From Primula veris (taxonomy: Eukaryota > Streptophyta > Magnoliopsida > Ericales > Primulaceae): a stretch of 64,000 nt of DNA. Of this stretch, positions 25,801 through 35,057 are shown piece after piece. Where the stretch lies: NCBI GenBank assembly GCA_963682055.1, contig OY821745.1:30687342-30751341 (forward strand), in the 5' to 3' direction. Numbering within the stretch: position 1 is the first letter of the stretch; every line of letters starts with the position of its first letter. Position numbers and translations under genes: made by a program. A model generated the notes under the pieces. That model was not told the origin of the DNA. It did no database searches and was given only the letters and a program-made list of their open reading frames with translations.

Positions 25801-28800
25801 TCCGATAATACCTTAATTTAACAGTATCCCTGCAAAAAAAATGCCAATTTGAGTGAGTACATATACTCTATCTATACGTCCTCGTAAGTAGAAAGATAAT
25901 AATCCATATAAAAATACGCAAGCATAATTCTATAAGGTTTGTAGGACAAAAAGATTTCCAAGTTGGAATATCCCTAGATCAAATTTGAGCTAATAGTATC
26001 ATATAACTCACAAATGCTTGCTCTATCAACAATTTTGACCAATAAATTTTGTATTCCCATTATCCATAGGTAACATTGGTCGACTTCAAGTTATCAACCA
26101 ATTATCCAAGATAAAGGAAACAGCTCAACAACACGAACAAGCAAAAGACAGTTTAATCCATGATATGGACTTCTATAGCATAATGAAAGCAAACGTAAAA
26201 TGTAAGCGCATACTAACTCTCAATTATAACAATATAACATTGATCAATTATGGTTCAAATAATAAAGATGTTGGCCAAAGCTATTGCAAAATACATACAT
26301 CATTTTAAGAAGGGGCAATACAAAACCACAAAAAATCATGAAATGGAACCAAAAAGAAAAACAAAATATGAAAAAACATTACAGAAGTAATGATTAAATT
26401 ATTATGTTAGTCATTATCCATAATTCACGAAATCTCCAAATGATATCAAAACATTCTAAAAGTATATGAAAAGACAATTAAAATGCAATCCACGCACCTG
26501 AGAACATGAGCAATATCACATACAAGGTATTTCTGCATATACATCATAATGGAAGACCATGACGTGAAAATCTGCAATTCGCAACTTAATAATATTAAAT
26601 AAGATAGAGGCCTTAAGTTGTTATTCTCAGGAATCACAATGACTAGAAAGATCCAATGTAACCTGTTCAATTATATCCGGTTCTCTATCAGCTCCACTTT
26701 CGAGAAGATTTAGTATAGAATCAGCTACCTCTCCTAGAAAACTGGAAAGTAAAGAAAGTTAGGAAAGCAACTCAATATCCACATGCTTTTTGAAATTTTA
26801 CACTTTACACTTCTAGAATCCTTCTGCATAAAAAATTCTGAAGGGCGTTTTATTGTAAAAACTAAATCAAGCTAGAGACACAAAAAAGAAACTTGAATCG
26901 GCAGTGATATTAGGTCAGACTGCGACAAAGACCAGCATATATACACCTGAAGGTAGGGTTGAGGCCCATGATTTCTTTCGTATAATTGATTACTATTTAA
27001 AGGAAAAGAAATAGAGTGGGATATAACTACCAATCAACAGCAACAACCTGTTTAACCATCAGTATGGTGAACCAATAGCATTAGTGAATTAAAAAAAGCT
27101 CGCAAAAAAAAGTAATGAAAAACTCACGGGGAGAAGTCTTCAAGGAGATCTTTAGACAATTCTGCGATCAATCTGAGAAAGAAAAGTAGATACTTAAAAC
27201 CAAATACAAAAAGTAAAAAGCAGATGCATGGGCTAAAAGAACTTGCTGTACAAACAAAAGAAGAAAGCAATTTGCAGAAAAAGGTCTCAAAAGTCTCAAG
27301 GCGGACTAAAGGCGGAATGTAGGGCCGGGGACTAACTGAATATAGGCGGGGCCTAGGTAGGAAAATCATATTTTTTTGATTTTGTGTGTTTGTGCGTGCG
27401 CACTCTGGTGGGGGATTGTTGGATTCTCGTTCGATATATATGTTGTTAATTTAATTAACAACCTTATTAAGCATTTATACATCATTAGTTATCTGTATAC
27501 TATCAAGAGTTCAACAACAACTATGATAAACATAGAGATGAATTCAAAGACAAATTTGAGGTGCAAATTTTGATTGACTATTAACGTGTGTTATAACCTA
27601 AGCATTTTTAAGTTTTTTTTACTAAAAAAATTCACCTACTCTGATCGGTTTAACACGATTGACCCGGGTTTGAGCCATATGAAAGAGCCTGCTATATGGG
27701 TCAGAATAGGTGAATTATTAGACTGCGGACTGGGAGCATTCATAGCTTTCATTACAAGGGAAAAAAATACTAAATGAGGCAAGAAAAGTTGGAACCAAGA
27801 GACCCTGTTAGCATAAGATTAGTTGATAGTATTGTAAGTTTGTAATAATGAGGATACAGATTACAGATTACAGACAACACGACATAAAAGCACCATTTTA
27901 AATCCTCAAATTCTCACTAAGACGACGTAAAGCTATTGCTAGTAAGCCCAAAGTTTTCACTTTCAAGCTTATAAACTAGCTTTCCCTTTTGCATTAGAAA
28001 CAGATAATTGTAAATTTTAAATATAAAGAGGAAACAAACAAGACTATAAAAGGCACCCTTTTAAATCCTTATTGTCTCGCTAAGGCCTTGTAAAGCTATA
28101 GCTCGTAGGCCAAGAGATTTGTCTTTCTAGTTTATGGCCGAGCGTTAACAGCCTTTTAAATAAGATTCCAGTTCTTCAAGTAAAAAACTAGAAATCTGAA
28201 GAAACAAATTGCCGATATTTAGACAATTAATGCAGCCAGACAAATATCAAATCCCCTTGAAATCATAATCTCCACGAAGTATTATTCCACATTAAACCAT
28301 ATACTGTATAACCTTTTAACTCTATCATGTAGTGCGACTTTTCTTTTTTCATTCTGTTTTATCTAACAAGTTTTGACCGCTTCTCTCATTCTTCTGGCAT
28401 TGATTGATATATTGGAATAAATACACACACACACAAACACAAAAGATTACACACACACAAGTGTATATATATATATATATATATATGCATAAATATGAGT
28501 TTCCCACTCAGGGTGACGAACATCAACCTTTGACAGAAACACATAAACAGTCAAGCTTGGAGTACAATCTGAATCAACTTAATATGCTAAACTGACTTGT
28601 GATAGTTCACTTTACCTGAGTATGGGTTCAACCGATAATCTCCCTTTTATGTGCAATCTTGAAAGAAGTTGCGTGAGTATTAGTTTCTTGTGCAGTATGA
28701 TTTGTGGCAAGGTTTGAACTAAAGGCAACATTTCCTCATAAAAAGTAATGAAATCCTCTGCTGTGTTCAGTTCCTGCATGAAAAATGTTACTTTCAATCT

Positions 28801-30177
28801 TTATATGTTGTTACGCATGAAAAAACATTCCAAATTAGAGTTTTGGATCTTGATAGAAATTGGGAATCAAAAATCAGCACAAAATTTTGAAGGACATTTG
28901 AGAAAAACTAATAATATATAATAATATATGCACTCCGAAGTGACCATCTCTAGAATATTCGCACTCCGACACAAAATCAAGAACCCCCGTACTCCAAATG
29001 TGCATAAAGTAGTAAACTACACTAGTGTAACAGCACTTCAGCAGCTTAGCGAAAGAACTAGGTGGAGACAGTCGGCCGCGGCTGCCCCGCCCATTTTGAT
29101 AAAATTTAATAGAAAGGTAAAAAAAGGTGTATTTTGATTAAAATCTTCAAAACGTAGCGTTTTATACCCCCATGTTATGAAGGAAAAAAACTTGTATAGT
29201 GTATGAAAAGAAATCATATTAAATATCCCCTTCCATTTCAAGTTCCTGGTTCTGTCCCTAACAGCTTATATAGACACCATATGTGATAAAAAAATATGAT
29301 ATGGAAAAGTAAAACCAAAATACAGCCGACAGATTTAAATCGGTGTTTTTACATGAACAGCATGATTTTACCAAAATCACTGCAATGATATATATAAAAT
29401 CACGCCAGTAATGATGTTCATAAAGAACCTGAACACCTTTGGTACAAACAACATATCACATGTTGCAGGCTGCATTCACTTACCAAGTGGAAGACACTAT
29501 TTAGTTTTTATTGGTCCAAGAAAATGAGAACACGGCCATGATTTCATTAGCATTCCGAGAGGCAATTTTGTTTATAAGATTCATTCCCAAGAAATATTTG
29601 AACCAAGCACGATAACATCATGAAGGGCAAATTGTGAATAGGAAACAAAAATGAAAAACAAGACTAATTATCAAAGACCAAAAGCACACGAGAGAGAATT
29701 AATTTTGTCTTCAGTGTATCAAAAAATTAAACATGTATGTTTGGGAACTAGTTCGCTCTATAAAAGTTGTTGACAAATATAATCCTGACAAAAAAGGCAA
29801 TGGGAAATAGAGCTAAAAATATGCATATATAAGGGGGGAAAGGAACAAAACAGCATACCCTCCACTCCATGAGACAGTCCCGGAAAAAAGTGGAACCTTC
29901 TGAAGGCTCAGCTTTTGAAATCTCAAGTCTTTGATAGACATCAATATCAACCTTTTCAATGCGTTGTTTAGTCGACTCATACTGAAAAAAATACCCGACC
30001 AATATGCACATTACAGCGTATAAAATCATGTAAGGAAAATAAATGAAAGCTATAAAGCAACTTAAAATATGATAGAATAAAAATATAATGCTGAGATGGA
30101 AATCTTACCACAAAACGCCTCCGACCAGGACCTGTATTCAGAGACTTAACAGATTTTGCTTCTGAAGCAGTTGCCAT
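8314..30177 (-). CDS. UTP20: UTP20, U3 snoRNP / small-subunit processome HEAT-repeat protein, 31 coding exons, 2628 aa
   Basis: Coding exons (5' to 3', minus strand): 30177-30109, 29981-29859, 28773-28616, 27172-27128, 26741-26663, 26571-26498, 25829-25690, 25058-24879, 23910-23710, 23602-23389, 23299-23225, 23133-22814, 22693-22522, 22029-21864, 21782-21443, 20326-20146, 20054-19914, 19399-19138, 18382-17966, 17469-17006, 16586-16450, 16339-16158, 15692-15330, 15238-15113, 14416-14351, 14221-12474, 11989-11710, 10966-10718, 9856-9350, 8810-8660, 8570-8314. All junction phases agree and the sum (7887 nt) is one open frame ending in TGA at 8314-8316. The N-terminus (MATASEAKSVKSLNTGPGRR, then RDCLMEWRELNTAEDF) and the Lys/Arg-rich C-terminus (KKKREKRKRED...) match the UTP20/DRIM family, and the length fits its 2.5-2.8 k residues. 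The body is helical HEAT/ARM-like repeats. The protein is a nucleolar scaffold needed for 18S rRNA processing and 40S assembly. Intron 8 uses a GC donor. Gene model is manual; end positions could shift by a few bases. Confidence 0.95.
9290..9322. repeat. TA/TG microsatellite in a UTP20 intron
   Basis: Alternating (TA)n then (TG)n about 30-60 bp into the intron following the exon that ends at 9350. Nothing else is seen in this part of the intron. Confidence 0.85.
10207..10427. mobile_element. Stowaway-type (Tc1/mariner) MITE in a UTP20 intron (221 bp)
   Basis: Left end CTCCCTCTGACCCTAAATAA and right end TTTAGGGACGGATGGAG are inverted repeats flanked by TA at 10205-10206 and 10428-10429. This is the standard Stowaway signature. 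Confidence 0.9.
12025..12440. mobile_element. Dispersed fold-back repeat, copy 1 (UTP20 intron 26)
   Basis: It shares the TGTACACCAACT terminus and the AATTAGTA..ATCATACT motif with repeats at 15800-16100 and 22096-22430, here with the two ends swapped. It carries no ORF. Boundaries are approximate. Confidence 0.45.
15790..16105. mobile_element. Dispersed fold-back repeat, copy 2 (UTP20 intron 22)
   Basis: This is the most diverged of the three related intronic repeats. The recognisable parts are GTGCACCAGCTTATG near the left end and TTTTAGTAATTAGGACACCAA after it. No ORF; boundaries approximate. Confidence 0.4.
16398..16434. repeat. AT microsatellite in a UTP20 intron
   Basis: A (TA)n tract with small interruptions lies between the exons at 16339 and 16450, within a 110-bp intron, so its length sets much of the intron length. 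Confidence 0.85.
18516..18853. mobile_element. Tourist/Harbinger-type MITE (338 bp) in UTP20 intron 18
   Basis: Terminal inverted repeats GGGTGTGTTTGG and CCAAACACACCC are flanked by TAA at 18513-18515 and 18854-18856. The interior is a purine-rich arm (GGAAAAGGAAAATG) facing a pyrimidine-rich arm, so the whole element can fold back. All ORFs here are by-products of this composition. Confidence 0.85.
19858..19901. repeat. Poly-C (27 nt) plus AC microsatellite beside a UTP20 splice donor
   Basis: 27 consecutive C (19858-19884) are followed by (AC)n to 19901. On the UTP20 sense strand this reads (GT)n then G27, starting about 12 nt inside the intron after the exon that ends at 19914. The run is hypervariable and may be mis-sized. 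Confidence 0.9.
22096..22432. mobile_element. Dispersed fold-back repeat, copy 3 (UTP20 intron 13)
   Basis: The best-preserved copy. The left end CATTTTTGTACACCAAC and the right end (CATTTATGTACTCCAAC in reverse complement) form a 17-bp inverted repeat with two mismatches. No ORF. The superfamily is uncertain; Mutator-like is possible. Confidence 0.6.
23930..23953. repeat. GA microsatellite in UTP20 intron 8
   Basis: A (GA)n tract with two interruptions lies just upstream (sense strand) of the acceptor at 23911. On the sense strand it is a CT-rich tract and serves as the polypyrimidine tract of the GC-AG intron. Confidence 0.7.
24877..24878 (-). other. UTP20: Non-canonical GC splice donor of UTP20 intron 8
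   Basis: The donor reads CAAG|GCAAGT, the strong consensus of GC-AG introns. Only this site keeps phase 1 and joins KYGQ-G to the next exon (NCIVEVV) with acceptor AG at 23911-23912. Nearby GT dinucleotides give the wrong phase or add residues foreign to the family. Confidence 0.8.
27285..27740. repeat. Dispersed AGGCGG repeat, intronic copy in UTP20 intron 3
   Basis: The segment resembles 34045-34474 and 39595-40020: a G-rich start (CAAGGCGGACTAAAGGCGG ... CCTAGG), then a shared middle (TTAATTTAATTAACAA, ATTTATACATCATT). It has no coding potential. The same unit forms one end of the Helitron-like repeats further right. Confidence 0.6.
27885..28145. repeat. Diverged direct repeat in UTP20 intron 3
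   Basis: Two ~85-bp units (27885-27975 and 28055-28140) share CTTTTAAATCCT, CTAAG, GTAAAGCTAT and TAAGCC/TAGGCC blocks in the same order, spaced about 165 bp. Origin unknown. Confidence 0.5.
28424..28487. repeat. AC and TA microsatellites in UTP20 intron 3
   Basis: Two (AC)n blocks around 28424-28460 are followed by (TA)n to 28487. Nothing else is recognised in the adjacent intron. Confidence 0.85.
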
Positions 30178-30190
30178 TGTTATGTCTAGA

Positions 30191-31490
30191 ACTGCATAGA
30201 CAAGTTGATGAAATTACAATTCAACCAAAAAGTTAGCTTTTTTGAAAGGTTAGTCATACGGTAAGCTTGCTTGGTTGCAGATTTTTAGTTCAACTAATGG
30301 ATTATAAATTGCAGTAGATTTGGTTTGTCAACTTGAATGCTAGGCTTTTCTGTTTTGTAACTTTTATAAGTTGCGATAGATATGGCTTGCTTAAAGGCTA
30401 AGCTTTTTCTAATTTATAACTTTTAAGCTAAAAGCTGGAGTTTTTCATAACATGGTAGAAAAGCTAGCTGTTCTCCCTTGGTGGTAACTTGTAAACAAAA
30501 GTTTCCGTTTGGTTGTATCTTTTAAGCTAGAAGCTGGAATTTTTTTAAATGGTAGAAAAGCTATCTATCATTGAATGTTTATAAACTTTACACGCAATTG
30601 ATAACCAGGAAAATAAGCTAGCTTATCACATAATTAAGAAATAATATGAAGCGAAATCCATCCACAGTCAATTGAAAGCTCCTTGCTTGGTCATTGCTTC
30701 TTAGTTCAACTTTTTAGCTTAAAAGTAGCAGTAGAATAAGTCTGTCAACTTAAAGGCTGCCTTTTTTTGTTTAACTACCTAAATAAGCAGCTAACTTTGA
30801 ATACTTATAAGCTGTATAATCCGCAATAAGTAACCAACAAATTAAGCGTCTTCGTTGCAGCTTTAGAATCCAACTTTTTTGGCTTAGCTTAAAGGTTCAG
30901 CTTTTTTTTTCTTAATTACCTAAATAAGCTGGAACTTCTCGGCTAGCTCCACATTTTTTCTTAGCTCATGGACGAAGAATCCCTTAACACTAATTGCCTC
31001 CGACCGATTTACTAAAATACCAGTTACTTGCTAAGTCAACTTTTACGCTAAAACAGTGGAGGAACTAGGTACATGCTAAAAGGAGCTACAGCACCCCCAT
31101 ATTACGAAAAACACAAAAAATTTCCATGTATTTTACTGAAAAGTTGACGATTATAGTCTTTCAACATCCCTCGTAATTATAAAATAGTATATACGTATAA
31201 TTCAGCCCCACCCATGTATAAATACTAGTTCCGCCACTGAGCTAAAATCTGAAATCTTTTTTAACATGGTAAAAAATCAGCTAATTTTGAATGCTTCTAA
31301 TCCGTATAATCCGCAATTAGTAACCAACAACTTAAATTCAAATAAAAGTGTAAACCCATCTCAGATTTTATCAAATACATGCAAAACTAACACCCAAATC
31401 ACTTCAGTTGAAATTAAAAAGATAAAACAATTTAACCAACAAAATTAAGATAAAAGAGACAGAGAGAACAAAAACATACCAAAACAGTCG
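30191..31490 (-). promoter_or_regulatory. UTP20: UTP20 5'UTR with a leader intron
   Basis: Fourteen bases before the ATG lies a good acceptor (TGCAG|TTCTAG, exon start at 30191). A matching donor TTTTG|GTATGT sits at 31490/31489, next to the promoter. The ~1.3-kb leader intron holds a hAT MITE and several diverged copies of an AAGCTAAAAGCT-rich motif between 30240 and 30960. Leader introns often raise expression of plant housekeeping genes; the splice call is inference. Confidence 0.6.
31054..31239. mobile_element. hAT-type MITE (186 bp) in the UTP20 leader intron
   Basis: The termini CAGTGGAGGAACTAG and CTAGTTCCGCCACTG are 15-bp inverted repeats with one mismatch. The flanks CGCTAAAA (31046-31053) and AGCTAAAA (31240-31247) are an 8-bp target duplication with one change. 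The termini resemble the element at 2629, so they are probably the same superfamily. Confidence 0.88.
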
Positions 31491-31523
31491 CCGTTGTATA
31501 TATTGTTTTGTACGTATATTTAG

Positions 31524-31621
31524 TTTTATAGAGAGAGAAAGATATAGAAAAGAAAATAAAGTTAATAAGGAAAGAAGGAAAGAATTAGGGTTTTTATTTT
31601 GTAATTTTCAATTACAGCCCA
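31524..31621 (-). promoter_or_regulatory. UTP20: UTP20 core promoter: TATA-like box, telo-box and site II element
   Basis: On the minus strand there is TATAAAA (31524-31530), the telo-box AAACCCTAA (31585-31593) and the site II motif TGGGCT (31616-31621). Telo-box plus site II (TGGGCY) is the known signature of plant ribosomal-protein and ribosome-biogenesis promoters, bound by TCP and related factors, which fits UTP20. The TATA-like box is very near the proposed leader donor, so the exact transcription start is unclear. Confidence 0.65.
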
Positions 31622-33044
31622 CACTTTGTTAATTTATTACGTTTTAAACAACCAGTTATAATTCGTTAAAATTTGTGATTTGGATCGTTTTTTCTGTCAG
31701 TTAATTAATTTACTAGTTGATGGAGATTTTGACACGCCTTATATATACGATTTCTGGCTTAAACTTTGAGTTTTAAACTATTTTGTAGGGTTAATCATTG
31801 GAAGGCAAAATGTGATGCATATTAATCGAGTCCAAATCTTCTACCTCTATTCTTTACCCCTTGCTTATTTTCACTTAAATTTTAAATTTTCACAACTTAT
31901 ACCGCAAGTTTATAAACTTTATATTATATTGTATTCAAATTTTAAAACATTTGAACATAATATTGTTTTATACAATTTTTTTAATATTCAATGTTTAATT
32001 TACACTAATTTATACATTTATTTCAAAATAAATTTTGTCAGATTTTCTTTTAAAAATAATTATTGGAATGTATTGATACATATATTATAGTAATTGTACA
32101 ATTTTTTTCAAGTTTTTTAGAAAAAAAATTTGGATAAAATAAACAAGGGGGCACGAAAGGGGTAGAAAATTTGGACTCATATTAATCTATAGTACCAAAC
32201 AATTCTTACCTAAAAGTACGCATTACAAAGGGAGTAAACATTTTTTGGTGAAACTAGGTGGATGTGCAATTTATCCGATTAATTTAAAGAGAACAAAAAA
32301 AACAAATTTCGTTTCAGTTTAATAAGATATTATTCTGTCTATAAAAAATATACTATGTTATTTATCTCACAAACACCAACACATCACCCCGCCCACAAAC
32401 CGGTCCACCATGAATATTGTCTAATATGCTATTAGCCTATTACGTAGAGCATAAATCGAGTACCTTTCTATGTTCAATTACAGGTTCAATTTAGATCGTT
32501 TAAACCATTCAATTATTTCATATCGGATGGCTACCTGGGCTAACAAAAACCCAACTACAATGAGGATATTGGCTAGCGGATAAAATATAAATGAGTTATA
32601 CTATCTTCTCCAATTCTCTCAATTACCTTACAATCAGTCAATCACATATATTTCAAGCTTAGTAAATTAGAAATCATATCTTTCACAAAATAAAAAAATT
32701 GTCATGTATTTTACAAATTATTCAGACAATCTTTCTATTTTAAAAAAAAGATGTGATATTTTACCAAATTCATTTTATTTGGTCAGATTTTTCCTATATA
32801 CTCATATATACTTCTGGATTTTCTTATCTAATCTTTTTTTACAATCTTTATTTTAATGTTTCAAGTTACTGGAATATTGTCGTTTTTTTATTTCTGAGTT
32901 TTTAATTTTTATTTTTTTGGGATTTATTTTGCTCTTGAGAATACTTCATTGTTGGTTTTATAAGATATTGATTTTGATTTTGAAAGTTAATGTTCTTTTT
33001 CTTCATGAGTCATTGAGTAGTTCAGTTTCTATTTTTTTGTAGTT

Positions 33045-33215
33045 ATTACATGTTTGGTATAAAACCGATACCGAACCGATACCGACCGACATTGTCGGTA
33101 TACCGAAAGTCGGTATACCGATTTGTTTGGTTCGGTAATGGTACTAATTTTTGAAAACCAAACTAGTTCGGTACGGTATTGGTATGAGTTCAAAAAGGTC
33201 GGTACCGTACCGATG
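33045..33215. repeat. GGTATACCG / CCGATACCGA low-complexity repeat
   Basis: Short units of GGTA, CCGAACC and CGGTACC are repeated on both strands in palindromic arrangement. It ends next to the Helitron-like terminus at 33226. ORFs across it are not real genes. Confidence 0.7.
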
Positions 33216-33225
33216 TCACCCCTAA

Positions 33226-34475
33226 CTAGAAGGTTTTGACATATCATCTCGACATGTTGTATTCTTATAATACTACTAGTAAAATTTACCCACGCGTTGC
33301 GTGTGAGATGCGTAATGACATAAATCTCGTAATATATTTTATTTTGAACATAATATTCAGATTTGGTATCATTTATTGTAGTTATGCAGGTTAAAACGAA
33401 TCGCTAATTAATTTAGGCTACATCCGTAATTAGTAAAATGTAGTGAGGACAAATTATTAATTAATTAGATTAGATATATTGATAATTTTTAAAACATAGT
33501 GAGGGTATTTTTGGAAAAATTGAACAAAATTGGGCAGCCTCATTTCTGTTGGTTTGACTTATTATAATAGAATGATGTAGAATGATGTAGCGCATATGGA
33601 TGCATAAAAAGCCATTGAATTAGACACTTAGGAAAAAAAGAGTTTGAAACCGAATTAGTAATAATTGAGATATTATTGTAGTAACTCCTAAAATATTAAT
33701 TAGCTTTGATGATTAGCCGTTTCTTTTGGCTCTTCAAGACTTTATGCCTATATATGTTTGTGACACAACAATCCTGCTATTAGAACTTATTTCACCAGTA
33801 CATATATACTTATAATCTATACTTGTGAGATTGTGAAAAATGTTTGTCTTGTGTAACTTAGTATCTTGTATTAAGCACAACACAAAGATCAAATAACATT
33901 TGTGTTGTGTTTAATATATTGCATTAATATAAAATTAATTCAATTAGCCTTTCTTAGAGATGGCTAAAATGGAGTGGTCACTGGTTATGCATGAGCCCCC
34001 AAGATTCAGTAATTTGTGACCAAGCAAGCGTGTGCCTAAATATGGTTTTAAAAGTGGTTAGACGGACTAAAAGCAGGAGGTGGGGTATGTGGAGCTAGGT
34101 GAATAAGCGGGGATTATGCGGAGCCTAGGCGGGAATACCATATTTTTAATACGGATTTTTGGATTTTCATTTGGCATGTAGGTTGTAAATTTAATTAACA
34201 AGTTAAATTAAACATTTATACATCATTCGTTTATATGTACAGTCAAGCATAAACCCAAAAAAATATAGATATGTATTCATAGACAAATTGTAAACGCAAA
34301 ATTTGATTAATTATAAACATGATTTTTGTACTCACAGTTTTAAAAATATTTAATAAAAAAATACACTAATTGCGGCAAGATTGACCCCGTTTGACTCGGC
34401 TTTTATCATATCAAAGCGTATATATTAATCAGGGCGCCATACTGGGATCTGACGCCTAAACGGGGATTAATCGAA
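33226..34475 (-). mobile_element. Helitron-like repeat, copy A
   Basis: On the minus strand the element ends in CTAG|T at 33226, preceded by a small hairpin (CATGTC...GATATG), the 3' structure of plant Helitrons. A second hairpin plus CTAG (CACGCAACGCGTG ... TTTTACTAG) lies 50 bp inside, at 33276-33302. The similarity to copy B at 38783-40021 begins exactly at this CTAG, with different flanking DNA outside. The 5' end near 34475 reads TTCGATTAATC, so the expected TC start is not clear in this copy. No Rep/helicase ORF; non-autonomous. Confidence 0.6.
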
Positions 34476-34521
34476 GCAATACAGATATTTTTGAGACAAA
34501 GGCCTAAACTCAATTCCTGGC

Positions 34522-35057
34522 TAACCAACAAAATTAAGATAAAACAGTATAGGAAGAGAGATAGAGAGAACAAAAAAATACCAAAACAGTCGCCGTTGTA
34601 TATATTGTTTTGTATGTATATTTAGTTTTATAGAGAGAGAAAGATAACGAAAAGAAAATAAAGTTAAAACGGCATAAGGAGAGAAGGAAAGAATTAGGGT
34701 TTTTATTTTGTAATTTTCAATTACACCCCACACTTTCTTAATTTTATAATTCTTTAAAATTTGTGATTTGCAACCCCTCCTTTTTTCTTTGTCACTTAAT
34801 TTTAGTAGTTGATGGACATTTTGACACACCTTATATACACGATTTATGGCTTAAACTTTGAGTTTTAAACTATTTTCTAGGGTTAATTGGAAGGCAAAAT
34901 GTGATGCATATTAATGGAGTCCAAATCTTCTACCTCTATTCTCTACCCCTTCCGTGCCCCCTTACTTATTTTCACTCAAATTTTAAATTTTCACAACTTA
35001 TACCGCAACTTTATAAACTTTATATTATATTGTATTCAAATTTTAAAACATTTGAAT
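34522..35057 (-). repeat. Duplicate of the UTP20 promoter and leader exon
   Basis: The sequence is a close copy of 31433-31975, including the leader donor (TTTTG|GTATTT at 34582), the TATA-like box and the telo-box (34694-34702). The site II motif TGGGCT of the original is changed to TGGGGT here. No UTP20 coding sequence follows. A copia LTR interrupts the copy at 35058. Confidence 0.88.

Noticed and set aside
30240..30960. Repeated AAGCTAAAAGCT-type motifs as a possible satellite
   Set aside because: The units are too diverged and irregular to define a period; left as part of the leader-intron description.
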